The notes: a model not told the origin generated them from the sequence alone. A stretch of 23,361 bases of DNA from Oceanospirillaceae bacterium UBA1126 (GCA_002312935.1 DCAT01000161.1:7528-30888), one strand, 5' to 3'. Positions 1 to 8,670 are shown, numbered from the stretch's first letter. Numbers and translations are program-made.

Positions 1-1165
1 GAATAATAATGGCATCGGCTTGTTCGATTTGCTTTAGGCTTGGGCTATGAAGGTTGGTCTGTGTGAGGTGATGCAGTACATGAGTTTGAATAGCATCTTG
101 CACAGCATTATGCCCAGCATAAAAATTAGCCTTGCCAACTAAACTTTTCAACCCAAAATTCTCTTCTACCGAGGCCCGAGGTGAGCCCAAACCAAAGACA
201 TTTTCAGCCCCTAATTCATTAATAATTTGGGCCACATAGTCTAATGCATCAGCGTTATCACAAGTCACCTTTTCAGATTCACCCAGCGGCTGCACTTGGG
301 CTTGATACAAGCCTTGTTCACTATTGCTGTGGGCAAAACCATAGCGGCCTTTATCACAGATAAAATATCCATTCACTTGGCTATGGTAGCGATTAGTGAC
401 CCGTTTAACTCGACCTTCGCGTTCACCGACGGACAAGTTACACCCTAAGCTACAATGGCTACAAATGCTGGGTGCTGATTGTAAATCCCACTTACGAGTG
501 TAACTGTCACTCAATGCTTTGTCGTAAAACACCCCCGTGGGACAAACTTCAGCTAAATTGCCACTAAAGTGACTGCTTAAACAACCGTCTTCATGGCGTC
601 CAAAATACACATTTTCCTTGCTGCCAAGGACCACTAAATCATCACCACCAGCGTAATCTTGGTAAAATCTCACACATCGATAGCAGCTAATGCAGCGGTT
701 CATTTCATGGCCAACACAAGGGCCTAAATCTTGGTTATGGTAGGTTTTTTTAGCCCCTTTATAGCGTCTTTGAGTGTGCCCAGATTGCAGTGTCATGTCT
801 TGTAAATGACATTCGCCACCCTCCTCACATACGGGGCAATCGTGGGGGTGATTGGCCATGGTAACTTCAATACATTGCTGGCGGAATTCGCTAGCCATAG
901 GTGCTGACAGGCTTACACGCATGCCTTCAGTAACTGGGGTCATACAAGCCATAACCATGCGGCCCCGCTGATCTTCAACATCTAGATACAGCTGCACTGC
1001 GCACTGGCGACACGAGCCTACTGAACCTAAAGCTGGATGCCAGCAAAAATAAGGCAGATCTTTGGCCAAGCCAAGGCACGCCTCTAGCAAGTGGCCTCCA
1101 GCCTTTACCTTGTAGGCAGAACCGTCGACATATATGGTGACAAGATTATCTGTTGTGGCGTTCAT
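1..1165 (-). CDS. nuoG: NADH-quinone oxidoreductase subunit G (partial, 3' end outside window)
   Basis: Iron-sulfur subunit of the peripheral arm of complex I, carrying electrons from the NuoF site toward quinone. About 388 codons are visible and the gene continues past the left edge. Cysteines fall where NuoG needs them: C41, C52, C55 and C74 for the 2Fe-2S N1b centre; H106, C110, C113 and C119 for N5; C158, C161, C164 and C208 for N4; and C235, C238, C242 and C270 for the extra N7 cluster found in many bacteria and absent from the mitochondrial subunit. The molybdopterin-oxidoreductase-like part starts near residue 230. The ATG at 1165 overlaps the nuoF stop by 4 nt (ATGA), and a GAGG lies 7 nt upstream, so the start is well supported. 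Last visible gene of the nuoA-G series; nuoH onward should follow to the left. Confidence 0.96.
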   Translation of the reverse strand, partial: MNATTDNLVTIYVDGSAYKVKAGGHLLEACLGLAKDLPYFCWHPALGSVGSCRQCAVQLYLDVEDQRGRMVMACMTPVTEGMRVSLSAPMASEFRQQCIEVTMANHPHDCPVCEEGGECHLQDMTLQSGHTQRRYKGAKKTYHNQDLGPCVGHEMNRCISCYRCVRFYQDYAGGDDLVVLGSKENVYFGRHEDGCLSSHFSGNLAEVCPTGVFYDKALSDSYTRKWDLQSAPSICSHCSLGCNLSVGEREGRVKRVTNRYHSQVNGYFICDKGRYGFAHSNSEQGLYQAQVQPLGESEKVTCDNADALDYVAQIINELGAENVFGLGSPRASVEENFGLKSLVGKANFYAGHNAVQDAIQTHVLHHLTQTNLHSPSLKQIEQADAIII

Positions 1166-2493
1166 AATATGGCCTCTTTTTTTAACCCATTAAGAGGCTT
1201 AGGTGAATTACCATGGGGGCAACACGCCTGGTCAATATGGGCTACAAAATCGTCACGAAAATACTTAAGAGCACTTTGCAACGGTTCTGCCGCACCTGGA
1301 GCTAAGGCACAAAAAGTGTTGCCAATACCAATGTAGCCACACAGTTGTAATAGATGCTCAAGGTCTTCATGCTGGCCCCGACCTGCTTCTAAGTCAGTTA
1401 GAATTTGTCTAATAAAAGGTAAGCCATTACGACAGGGAGTACACCAGCCACAAGATTCTTGGGCAAAGAATTGAATTAAATTAAGTACCATGCCCACCAC
1501 GCATGTTTGGTCGTCGAGTAAAATCATTGTGCCAGTGCCCATACGACTGCCAGCGTGTTGAATGGTGCCATAGTCCATAGCTAAGTTTATGTGCTCTTCT
1601 GTGAGGAAATCTGTGGAGCCACCCCCAGGTAAAAAGCCTCGCAATTTAACGCCGTCCTGCATCCCTCCAGCCATGGCAATAATATCGGCTACCTTGGTGC
1701 CAATAGGCAACTCCCAGCAGCCTGGATTTTTTACCCGACCACTAACCCCATAAATTTTGGTGCCATTGTCATCACCCAAACCTAAGTTGGCAAACCAATC
1801 AATGCCGTGATAGAGAATATGTGGCAAGTTGCATAAGGTTTCGGTGTTATTGACCACAGTAGGCCGACCAAATAAGCCACTAACCTGGGGAAAAGGTGGC
1901 TTAAAGCGAGGCTGCGCACGCCTCCCTTCAAGGGAGTTAATAAGGGCAGTTTCTTCACCACAAATATAGCGCCCTGCGCTAGTATGTAAAAGCATGGTTA
2001 AACTAAAACCTGCCTCATTAAGTTGCTCACCAAGTAAACCAGCAGCGTTTGCCTCATCAATGGCATGCTGCAAACGCTCAGCACACAAGTCATAATCTGC
2101 ACGTAGAAAAATAAACGCCGTGTCTGCCTGTACTGCGTAAGCTGCGATAGCTAGGCCTTCGATCAACTGGTGGGGATCATGTTCCATTAACCAGCGATCC
2201 TTAAATGTGCCAGGCTCCATTTCATCAGCATTACAAATGACATAACGCTGGCCTGGCAGTTTTTCTAGTGGCGGTACAAAACTCCATTTTAGGCCAGCCG
2301 AAAACCCTGCTCCACCGCGGCCGCGCAGATTTGCATTTTTCACCCAGTCCACCACCTCACTGGGGCTCATAGATAAGGCTTTGGTAAGCCCCTGATAGCC
2401 ATAATTTGATTGATACTCAGCTAGAGTTGTGACACTACCATCAGCTTTAATGTGTTGGCTTAAAGGTTGGTTTATCGTTTGAATATCGGTCAT
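1162..2493 (-). CDS. nuoF: NADH-quinone oxidoreductase subunit F (NADH/FMN-binding)
   Basis: Entry point of electrons into complex I: it binds NADH and FMN and holds the N3 4Fe-4S cluster. The 443-residue length is normal. Visible motifs are the glycine-rich GRGGAGF at residues 58-64, NADEMEPGT from residue 88 around the nucleotide site, GRYICGEETA near 174-183, and the cluster ligands C348, C351, C354 (in ESCGWCTPC) and C395. The ATG shares one base with the nuoE stop (TAATG), and AGGAG lies 8 nt upstream inside nuoE, so translation is coupled. It overlaps nuoG by 4 nt at its end. Confidence 0.98.
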   Translation of the reverse strand: MTDIQTINQPLSQHIKADGSVTTLAEYQSNYGYQGLTKALSMSPSEVVDWVKNANLRGRGGAGFSAGLKWSFVPPLEKLPGQRYVICNADEMEPGTFKDRWLMEHDPHQLIEGLAIAAYAVQADTAFIFLRADYDLCAERLQHAIDEANAAGLLGEQLNEAGFSLTMLLHTSAGRYICGEETALINSLEGRRAQPRFKPPFPQVSGLFGRPTVVNNTETLCNLPHILYHGIDWFANLGLGDDNGTKIYGVSGRVKNPGCWELPIGTKVADIIAMAGGMQDGVKLRGFLPGGGSTDFLTEEHINLAMDYGTIQHAGSRMGTGTMILLDDQTCVVGMVLNLIQFFAQESCGWCTPCRNGLPFIRQILTDLEAGRGQHEDLEHLLQLCGYIGIGNTFCALAPGAAEPLQSALKYFRDDFVAHIDQACCPHGNSPKPLNGLKKEAIL

Positions 2494-3029
2494 TAGGTCT
2501 GCTCCTGTGCCCGACGCACCAGAAGAATGAGCGATGCAGGGGTTAATTGACGCGTCAGTTGATCGTCCACTATTGCCACAGGCGCATGATCACAAGCCCC
2601 TAGGCACGGAGTTGGCAAAAGTGTGATAGCGCCATCAGGTGTGGTCTCACCTAAGGCAATGTTTAATTCTTGGGTCACTGCTTGGGCCAAGCCTTGATAA
2701 CCCATAATCCAACAACTGACACTGTCACAGATAGAAATTACTGTTCTGCCCACAGGTTGGCGATAAATTTTATTATAAAATGTCGCTACTGAATCGACCT
2801 CATCAGGGCTCATTTTTAGACGTTGGGCAATGGCTTTCACCTTGCCATCAGATACCCATCCTTGCTGTTGTTGGACAATTTTTAAGGCCTCAATCGTAGC
2901 CGCTTGGGGCTGTGGATAATGATGTATTTGCGCAGCGATAGCGGTTTCCTCATGCTCGTTAAGCGGCTCAATTTTAAGCCGCCAATCAGCGCAATGGGTG
3001 GCAGCATCAGTAGCGATTATTGGTGTCAT
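2493..3029 (-). CDS. nuoE: NADH-quinone oxidoreductase subunit E (2Fe-2S, thioredoxin-like)
   Basis: Small flavoprotein-arm subunit carrying the N1a 2Fe-2S cluster next to NuoF. The thioredoxin-like fold is indicated by the four ligands C101, C106, C142 and C146 (in CDSVSC and CLGAC), counting from the ATG at 3029. A TTG at 3032 is in frame, but AAGGAG at 3035-3040 sits 5 nt from the ATG and only 2-3 nt from the TTG, so the ATG was chosen (178 aa, usual family length). There is a 9-nt gap after nuoCD and a one-base overlap with nuoF. Confidence 0.96.
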   Translation of the reverse strand: MTPIIATDAATHCADWRLKIEPLNEHEETAIAAQIHHYPQPQAATIEALKIVQQQQGWVSDGKVKAIAQRLKMSPDEVDSVATFYNKIYRQPVGRTVISICDSVSCWIMGYQGLAQAVTQELNIALGETTPDGAITLLPTPCLGACDHAPVAIVDDQLTRQLTPASLILLVRRAQEQT

Positions 3030-3038
3030 CAATGCTCC

Positions 3039-4817
3039 TTAACGGTCCACGTCGGCCATAACAAAGTCAATACTGGCTATGATGGCGATCATGTCAGCTA
3101 CCATCATGCCTCGACTCATGGTTGGAATCATCTGCAGATGGGCAAAAGATGGAGTGCGAATACGTGTGCGATAAGAGGTAGTGCTGCCATCACTGACTAA
3201 GTAATAACTGTTTAAACCCTTAGCAGCCTCAATAGGCAAACATACTTCTCCTGCTGGAATAGCTGGCCCCCAGCTGGAGTGCACAAAATGATGAATCAAG
3301 GTCTCAATATCTTGCATAGTACGCTCTTTGGGTGGCGGCGTAGTCATTGGGTGGTCGGCCTTATATGGGCCTTCTGGCATGTGGTCTACGCATTGTTGGA
3401 TGATGCGCAGACTTTGGCGAATTTCTTGTAACCGCACCATTGCTCGATCATAACAGTCACCATTGCTACCTAATGGAATATCAAAATCAAAGTTTTCGTA
3501 ACCGCTATAGGGCATGCGCTTACGCATATCCCAATTGTACCCTGTGGCCCTTAAGCCGCCGCCAGTGACACCCCAGTCGATGGCTTCTGCACTGGTATAT
3601 CGGCCCACACCCACGGTTCGTTGTTTAATAATACGATTGTCGAGCACCATTTTTTGGTACTCATCTAAGCGTTTGGGCATGCGTACTAAAAACTCCCGCA
3701 TCATTGCATCCCAGCCTTGGGGGAGGTCTTGTGCAACACCACCAATACGGAACCAGCTAGGGTGCATGCGACCGCCAGTGATGGCTTCGATGATGCCAAA
3801 GAGCATTTCACGATCAGCAAAAATATAAAAAATAGGTGACATTTGTCCAATATCTTGAGCAAAGGTACCAAAAAATAAGAAATGGCTTTGAATACGGAAG
3901 CATTCACACAACATGACCCGAATAGTTTCCACCCGTTGTGACACCTTAATGCCAGCAAGCTTTTCTACTCCCATGACATAAGGCAAGTTATTCATTACCC
4001 CGCCAAGGTAGTCAATGCGGTCGGTGTAGGGCATATAGGTGTGCCAAGCTTGGCGCTCCCCCATTTTTTCTGCACCCCGATGGTGGTAGCCTATATCAGC
4101 CACCGCATCTACTACTTCTTCACCATTAAGTTGCACCGCTATGCGGAACACGCCATGCACACTAGGGTGGTTAGGGCCCATGTTGAGAAACATATAATCA
4201 GTATTTTTTCCCTCGCGTTTCATTCCCCATTGTTCAGGTACAAAACGCAACGCCTCTTGCTCTTCGTCTTGCATTTGGTCATTAATACTAAAGGGCTCCA
4301 TTTCTGTAGCGCGGGCTGGATGCTCCTTGCGCAGTGGGTGGCCTTTCCAAGTGGGTGGAATAATGAGTGGGTATAAATTTGGGTGGCCAACAAAATCGAT
4401 ACCAAACATGTCGTGACACTCTCGTTCATACCAATTGGCGTTAGGCCACAAATTACACTGGCTGTCGATACGTAGCTGAGCGTCCATCAACGCCACCTTA
4501 ATGCGTAAAAAGGTGTTGCCAGTTAGACTTAATACTTGATATACCACGGTAAAGTCACTTGGGGGTTGGCCTTCGCGGTGACTGCGCACACGTTCATCAA
4601 TAGCGGTGAGGTCATACAACATGGCGTAGCCAGGGTGTAACTCATGCTTGCAATAACGTAACAGGGCGCCTACATGACGGGCATCTACCCAAACGCTGGG
4701 GATTCCATCAGCAGTGTTTTGTTCAATTAAAGGATAAGGGAATTGTTGTTTTAGCAGTAACACAAGGCCAGCATCACCCATGGCGCAGGTGTTGGACTGG
4801 AGTAAAGGCCCACTCAT
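3039..4817 (-). CDS. nuoCD: NADH-quinone oxidoreductase fused subunits C/D
   Basis: Fusion of the 30-kDa (NuoC) and 49-kDa (NuoD) subunits, which form the core near the quinone site. NuoC occupies about residues 20-190, ending around HPLRKEHPAR. NuoD follows from about 205, beginning with NMGPNHPSVHGVFR, the usual 49-kDa signature, and runs to the conserved IRTPSFAHLQ and DFVMADVDR end. The 592-residue length is close to the fused E. coli protein. The fusion is typical of enterobacteria and many other gammaproteobacteria, whereas most phyla keep nuoC and nuoD apart. The ATG is 5 nt after nuoB; the ribosome-binding site is weak, so coupling to nuoB translation is likely. Confidence 0.98.
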   Translation of the reverse strand: MSGPLLQSNTCAMGDAGLVLLLKQQFPYPLIEQNTADGIPSVWVDARHVGALLRYCKHELHPGYAMLYDLTAIDERVRSHREGQPPSDFTVVYQVLSLTGNTFLRIKVALMDAQLRIDSQCNLWPNANWYERECHDMFGIDFVGHPNLYPLIIPPTWKGHPLRKEHPARATEMEPFSINDQMQDEEQEALRFVPEQWGMKREGKNTDYMFLNMGPNHPSVHGVFRIAVQLNGEEVVDAVADIGYHHRGAEKMGERQAWHTYMPYTDRIDYLGGVMNNLPYVMGVEKLAGIKVSQRVETIRVMLCECFRIQSHFLFFGTFAQDIGQMSPIFYIFADREMLFGIIEAITGGRMHPSWFRIGGVAQDLPQGWDAMMREFLVRMPKRLDEYQKMVLDNRIIKQRTVGVGRYTSAEAIDWGVTGGGLRATGYNWDMRKRMPYSGYENFDFDIPLGSNGDCYDRAMVRLQEIRQSLRIIQQCVDHMPEGPYKADHPMTTPPPKERTMQDIETLIHHFVHSSWGPAIPAGEVCLPIEAAKGLNSYYLVSDGSTTSYRTRIRTPSFAHLQMIPTMSRGMMVADMIAIIASIDFVMADVDR

Positions 4818-4822
4818 AACAA

Positions 4823-5461
4823 TTAAACCCGATCCGGGTTAGGTAAATGGGTCATGCGAATACGCTCTGGGGTACGCAGATCACGTTGCGAAGGCATTGA
4901 GGGCTTTTCTACCCCGTCAGGCCCTAACACCCAGCTTAACGGCCTATTTTCATGTCGAATTGCATCTTGTAATAACATTAAACCCTGTAACAGGGCTTCT
5001 GGCCGGGGTGGGCAACCCGGTACATACACATCTACGGGAAGGAACTTATCAACGCCCTGTACCACGCTATAAATATCATATAACCCGCCTGAATTAGCGC
5101 AGGAGCCCATGGAAATAACCCATTTAGGTTCTAAAAGTTGCTCATAGAGACGTTGAATAACAGGTGCCATTTTGCGAAAAACAGTGCCAGAAATCACCAT
5201 TACATCAGCTTGGCGGGGTGTGGCGCGGATAACTTCTGCACCAAAACGGCCAATATCATGGCGCGACGTAAAAGCGGTGGCCATTTCTACGTAACAACAG
5301 GAAAGACCAAAATTAAACGGCCAAAGAGAATTGCTCTGCCCCCATGCCACCAAGTCTTTAACCTTGCCCAACACTAAACTGTCTTCCACCGACTGGGCAA
5401 AGCTCTGGTCTTGTGACGTAATAAGGTTAGCGCCATAGGCACTGGATTTTAGCTTCGGCAT
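4823..5461 (-). CDS. nuoB: NADH-quinone oxidoreductase subunit B
   Basis: PSST-type subunit carrying N2, the last 4Fe-4S cluster before ubiquinone. The tandem cysteine pair C55-C56 (GLSCCYVEM), C121 (MGSCANSGG) and C150 (VPGCPPRPE) are the expected ligands. At 212 residues it is slightly longer than the minimal subunit because of extra residues at both ends. It is separated from nuoA by an 81-nt gap, the largest within this operon section, and lies 5 nt before nuoCD. Confidence 0.98.
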   Translation of the reverse strand: MPKLKSSAYGANLITSQDQSFAQSVEDSLVLGKVKDLVAWGQSNSLWPFNFGLSCCYVEMATAFTSRHDIGRFGAEVIRATPRQADVMVISGTVFRKMAPVIQRLYEQLLEPKWVISMGSCANSGGLYDIYSVVQGVDKFLPVDVYVPGCPPRPEALLQGLMLLQDAIRHENRPLSWVLGPDGVEKPSMPSQRDLRTPERIRMTHLPNPDRV

Positions 5462-5542
5462 AACAATCCCAGGACTCTTTTAGAGCCAGTTATTATTTTA
5501 TTACACATTGCGTGCCGGTAGTTTAAGTTAAAAATCCAGCAA

Positions 5543-5959
5543 TTAGCGTGCGTCCAAGTTGCGTAAATCGAGTTTTTGTCTGCTGGTGCGCCAGTCTAGT
5601 GCGCCAAGGCGCCACAGGTAAATTAGCGCTGCAAACAAAATAAGTATGAAGATTAGAGCTTCACTAAAGCCTAACCAGCCAGTTTCCTTAACGGCCACGG
5701 CCCAGGCAAAAAGAAACACTACCTCTAAGTCAAAGATGACAAAGAAAATGGCAAATAAGTAAAAGGGGATAGGCATGCGAATGTGGGTAGATCCTGCAGG
5801 TACAATGCCACACTCATAGGGTTCGTTAACCGCCCGCGACACTCTGCGGCCACCCAGCAAGGCTGGCAGTGTCAGCATTAGCCCGATTAGGCCTGCCACC
5901 ATTATCAAAAACAGTGCCAAGGGCCAAATTTGGCTCATTAACTCCTCTCCATAGGTCAT
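5543..5959 (-). CDS. nuoA: NADH-quinone oxidoreductase subunit A
   Basis: Membrane subunit of complex I with three predicted transmembrane helices, at about residues 12-32, 65-90 and 98-118. The loop with YECGI (family: cysteine loop of ND3) and the FVIFDLEVVFLFAWAV helix are typical. Two starts are possible. The ATG at 5959 has AAAGG 8 nt upstream (138 aa). The in-frame ATG at 5938 is preceded by GGAGAGGAG and would give 131 aa starting MSQIWPLALF. Family length does not decide between them. First gene of the operon. Confidence 0.96.
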   Translation of the reverse strand: MTYGEELMSQIWPLALFLIMVAGLIGLMLTLPALLGGRRVSRAVNEPYECGIVPAGSTHIRMPIPFYLFAIFFVIFDLEVVFLFAWAVAVKETGWLGFSEALIFILILFAALIYLWRLGALDWRTSRQKLDLRNLDAR

Positions 5960-6072
5960 ATTTACTGCCTTTCACCAAAAGTAGAGATAAAAAAACTAAA
6001 AATATATGGGCAAAATAACTGCTGTTCAACTAGCTAAAAACTCATCGATGCTAGTACCACAAGATGTCAATT

Positions 6073-6102
6073 AGTATAGAAGAGAAAAATACTATTTTGC
6101 AA
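6073..6102 (-). promoter_or_regulatory. Candidate promoter of the nuo operon
   Basis: On the minus strand, TTGCAA (6097-6102) and TATACT (6073-6078) are separated by 18 nt, giving a sigma-70-like pair with a 5/6 match at -10. Transcription would begin near 6066, leaving a leader of about 105 nt before nuoA. The leader contains a small inverted repeat (CTAGC...GCTAG). The rest of the 322-nt stretch between nuoA and the CBS gene is AT-rich and shows no gene. Confidence 0.45.
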
Positions 6103-6194
6103 CTTATTCATTACGCCCCTTTTATTATTACATTTTTATCATATAAAACAATAGCTTAACTTATTTTTAAAAAAGACTCATTTAATTTAACAAA

Positions 6195-6223
6195 TTGACT
6201 AACACTAAAAAGTGGCGTAATAG
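6195..6223 (+). promoter_or_regulatory. Weak candidate promoter of the CBS-domain gene
   Basis: TTGACT at 6195-6200 is followed after 17 nt by TAATAG at 6218-6223. The -35 is good (5/6) and the -10 is poor (3/6). If it is used, the start near 6230 excludes the in-frame TTG at 6195 as the start codon and agrees with the GTG at 6282. Confidence 0.3.
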
Positions 6224-6281
6224 TGGATCCACTGCCATTGATTTATGCTTTGGGAGCAACTCAATAAAGGAGTTTTCTACC

Positions 6282-6701
6282 GTGTTAAACTCAATCAATA
6301 TTAAAGAATTCATGTCAGTCAACCCACTGACCTTTGCGCCTGCTACTCACATCATGGATGCCATTCATGAAATGTTAGTTCGAAAAGTAACAGGTGGGAC
6401 CGTATTGGATGACCAAGGCAGAGTTGTCGGAGTTATTTCAGAATTAGACTTACTGGACAAGTTAGAGCAAATAGCCTACTACCAAGAAGGTGACGCTTGT
6501 ATTGGAGATTTAATGTGCAGTGAAGTAGACGTGTTGCCTTTGCAAACTACATTATTTGAGGCAGCACGTACTTTAACTCAACATAAGCGTCGGCGTATGC
6601 CTGTAGTGGACAACGGCCTCTTTGTTGGCCAAATTAGCTGCCGTAGTATCTTACAAGCGTTTAAAGACTCCGTGTTAGCCCATGACAAAAAAGAGGATTA
6701 A
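6282..6701 (+). CDS. Small protein with paired CBS domains
   Basis: Two CBS motifs make up almost the whole protein: about residues 5-60 (FMSVNPLTFAPATHIMDAI, then VVGVISELDLLDKL) and 75-128 (LMCSEVDVLPLQTT, then FVGQISCRSILQAF). Such stand-alone CBS pairs usually bind adenine nucleotides and act as energy or redox sensors; the partner is unknown here. The start was chosen at GTG 6282 because AAAGGAG at 6266-6272 lies 9 nt before it. The open frame reaches back to a TTG at 6195, but that overlaps a promoter-like -35 and has no ribosome-binding site. 139 aa. Divergent from nuoA; a link to respiration is possible but unproven. Confidence 0.82.
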   Translation: MLNSINIKEFMSVNPLTFAPATHIMDAIHEMLVRKVTGGTVLDDQGRVVGVISELDLLDKLEQIAYYQEGDACIGDLMCSEVDVLPLQTTLFEAARTLTQHKRRRMPVVDNGLFVGQISCRSILQAFKDSVLAHDKKED

Positions 6702-6760
6702 CCATGCTAATTGAAGGGGGTAATTATGCCTTCGTTGATGATGTCTAGTATTCTCTAAGC

Positions 6761-6820
6761 AGGGCTAAAATAAGGGCCCTATTATTATCAAAATTAACAA
6801 AATTGGGGCCCAAACGCCCT
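6761..6820. repeat. Nested inverted repeat between convergent genes
   Basis: AGGGC (6761-6765) faces GCCCT (6816-6820), and inside them GGGCCC (6774-6779) faces GGGCCC (6806-6811) across an AT-rich loop. It lies between the convergent CBS and peroxiredoxin genes, where a bidirectional terminator would be expected. There is no T-run after either arm, so intrinsic termination is uncertain. Confidence 0.3.
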
Positions 6821-6891
6821 CTTTGAGAAAGCAATTCACTGGTCTAAGGCAACACCCTTCCTAAAGGAATTTATATTGTTACCTCATGCGT

Positions 6892-7428
6892 CTAAACGTC
6901 ACCAGAGTACTCACCTCGTGCAGGATAATCATTAGCAATAGCAAAATCTAATGCACCTAACAATTCAGCAAAATGGGGCCGAGCGAAGGGCATCGTTTGT
7001 GTTGATCCATAATAAAGTGACTGATCTGGGCTTACTAAAAATAGCCCAGGTTCAGAAAATAACGCAGGTTCTTCAATGCCAATGGACGTTTTTCCCCTAG
7101 AGGTAGAAATATAAAGCCCCCATTCTTTAGCCGTAGCAAGGCTCATACCATAACCAAACTGAAGACTCTCACCTGGAACTTTGTCTGCCATTTGCCGAGT
7201 GCGTTCTTCGCCATCTGAACTGATTGCAATACAACTCACACCTCTTTTTGCAAATTCTGCGACATGGCGCTGAAAATCAATCAGCTGTTTTGCGCAAATT
7301 GGACAATGCAAACCTCGGTAAAAACAGATGACAACGCCTCGTTCTGCAATATCAGTAGATAGATTAAATGTACCATGATCCAAGGTCTCTAATGTAAGAT
7401 TTGGGGTTTTTTGACGTGGTAATAACAT
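6892..7428 (-). CDS. AhpC/TSA-family peroxiredoxin-like protein
   Basis: Thioredoxin-fold protein of 178 aa, probably a thiol peroxidase or a related redox protein in the cytoplasm; no signal peptide is seen. The core is VVICFYRGLHCPICAKQL, with C42 and C45 forming a CxxC in the place of the active site, followed by GVSCIAISSD, typical of the AhpC/TSA superfamily. The RG-x-x-CPxC version differs from classic 2-Cys AhpC, so the true substrate (peroxide, or a disulfide partner) cannot be told. The ribosome-binding site (AGAGAAGA) is weak. It is divergent from an AraC-type regulator across 90 nt, which suggests that regulator controls it. Confidence 0.8.
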   Translation of the reverse strand: MLLPRQKTPNLTLETLDHGTFNLSTDIAERGVVICFYRGLHCPICAKQLIDFQRHVAEFAKRGVSCIAISSDGEERTRQMADKVPGESLQFGYGMSLATAKEWGLYISTSRGKTSIGIEEPALFSEPGLFLVSPDQSLYYGSTQTMPFARPHFAELLGALDFAIANDYPARGEYSGDV

Positions 7429-7471
7429 GTTGTCTTCTCTTTTCCGTGGTGTATTTTACGGTTACTATAAC

Positions 7472-7485
7472 TGATATTATTATCA
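7472..7485. promoter_or_regulatory. Inverted repeat in the divergent peroxiredoxin/araC promoter region
   Basis: TGATA (7472-7476) and TATCA (7481-7485) are separated by TTAT. The 14-nt site sits mid-way in the 90-nt region shared by the two genes, so it could be an operator. It resembles a Fur-type 7-1-7 box missing one base, but the AraC-like regulator is an equally likely binder. Confidence 0.3.
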
Positions 7486-7518
7486 TATAAATACGATTTA
7501 ATGGATTAAAACACCGAT

Positions 7519-8265
7519 ATGTCCGAATTTGACCGCCTTTCGTCTCTGATCAACCGGTTTTCTTTAAAGGTGACTCCCCAACAAAATGTACAGGTTAACC
7601 TTGTCATTATGGCAGACATGAAAACACAGTTGCCTACTAAAATATTGTTGGCACCTCTGAGTTTCTTGGGTAAGGTTACCCTGGTGGATGACTACATAAT
7701 GTTCCGTGCTCGCACAGACTGGGGGGGGCGAGATAACCCTTTGTTGGCCACTTTACCAAACTTAATTGAGATTAATATCCAACACAACCCAGATCTATCC
7801 ATGCTGGCCCGTTTACTTAAAACTGAAGCTGAAGGTCAGCGGTGTGGCGTAAGTGGAGTGCTTAACCGCCTGGGAGAAGTGCTAATGATTAGAATCCTAC
7901 GTCAGCAACTAGAACGAGGAGCTACTGCGCCAGGATTACTTAATGGGTTGGCGGATAGCAGGCTTAGCCGAGCCATCGTATCTATGCATGAAACGCCAGG
8001 GAAAACGTGGAAGAACGGAGACCTTGCTGAAATTGCAGGGTTATCAATCAGCCGATTTACTGAACTTTTTAATCAACGGGTAGGACAAACTGCGCAATCG
8101 TATCTAAGGCACTGGCGCATGATCTTGGCATGCCAGGACATAGAACGAGGGGACCGCATACAAACCATTGCTCACCGCTATGGCTATGGCTCTAGTGAAG
8201 CTTTGAGCCGAGCGTTCCGTCGTCAATTTGGCAGCAATCCAGTGTCTCATCGGAAACGTTTTTAA
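7519..8265 (+). CDS. AraC-family transcriptional regulator with short N-terminal domain
   Basis: The C-terminal 85 residues form the double helix-turn-helix of AraC proteins: NGDLAEIAGLSISRFTELF, then IQTIAHRYGYGSSEALSRAF. Upstream, the DWGGRDNPLLATLPNLIEI region and the helical part through EVLMIRILRQQ resemble the end of the cupin-type sensor (Cupin_6) of one AraC subgroup. The protein has 248 aa, shorter than the roughly 300 usual in that subgroup, and the front cupin strands with the glycine/aspartate turn are not recognisable. This may be a natural short branch or a deletion; no frameshift is visible. It probably controls the divergent peroxiredoxin gene and itself. No clear ribosome-binding site precedes the ATG. 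Confidence 0.85.
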   Translation: MSEFDRLSSLINRFSLKVTPQQNVQVNLVIMADMKTQLPTKILLAPLSFLGKVTLVDDYIMFRARTDWGGRDNPLLATLPNLIEINIQHNPDLSMLARLLKTEAEGQRCGVSGVLNRLGEVLMIRILRQQLERGATAPGLLNGLADSRLSRAIVSMHETPGKTWKNGDLAEIAGLSISRFTELFNQRVGQTAQSYLRHWRMILACQDIERGDRIQTIAHRYGYGSSEALSRAFRRQFGSNPVSHRKRF

Positions 8266-8670
8266 AGTTAGATAAATTAGCCTGCTTCACCAAAGTCTAA
8301 TATAAAACGTTTTTATACTGTTAACGTCTATGAGACCAAAGAGCAATCTAATGATATGTGTATTTATTAGATTATGAGTGCGGCGTGCTAATAAAGTATA
8401 CCCTACTAATATTAGGGTGAAATATGAAAAAGTAACAAAAATAATGTCATCCATGAATGCTGGACTGCTATAAGATTCTAGTAGTTTATGCGTTTTTACT
8501 GCCGGTGCTCCTGTTAGAATCACGGCGAACCTGATGTCTATTGACGTGACTCATAATGGGCAATCTATGTAAATTATGCGCAACCAAGACAGCAATAATA
8601 TGGTGATTGACGGGTTTTCAAAAACCTTACGCCCTTGTCCTGTATTTTGTATTTAGCCAGCGTAGTTTGT

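Noticed and set aside
6704..6748. 14-codon frame right after the CBS gene (ATG to TAG)
   Set aside because: Too short and without a proper ribosome-binding site; likely chance.
7519..8265. araC gene as a frameshifted pseudogene because of its short sensor domain
   Set aside because: The frame is intact from a plausible ATG to the stop with a full DNA-binding domain, and no cupin-like remains are visible in other frames upstream.
8287..8523. 78-codon minus-strand frame with a hydrophobic segment
   Set aside because: It starts at GTG without a ribosome-binding site, overlaps a palindrome and resembles no family; it is in an AT-rich stretch where such frames occur by chance.
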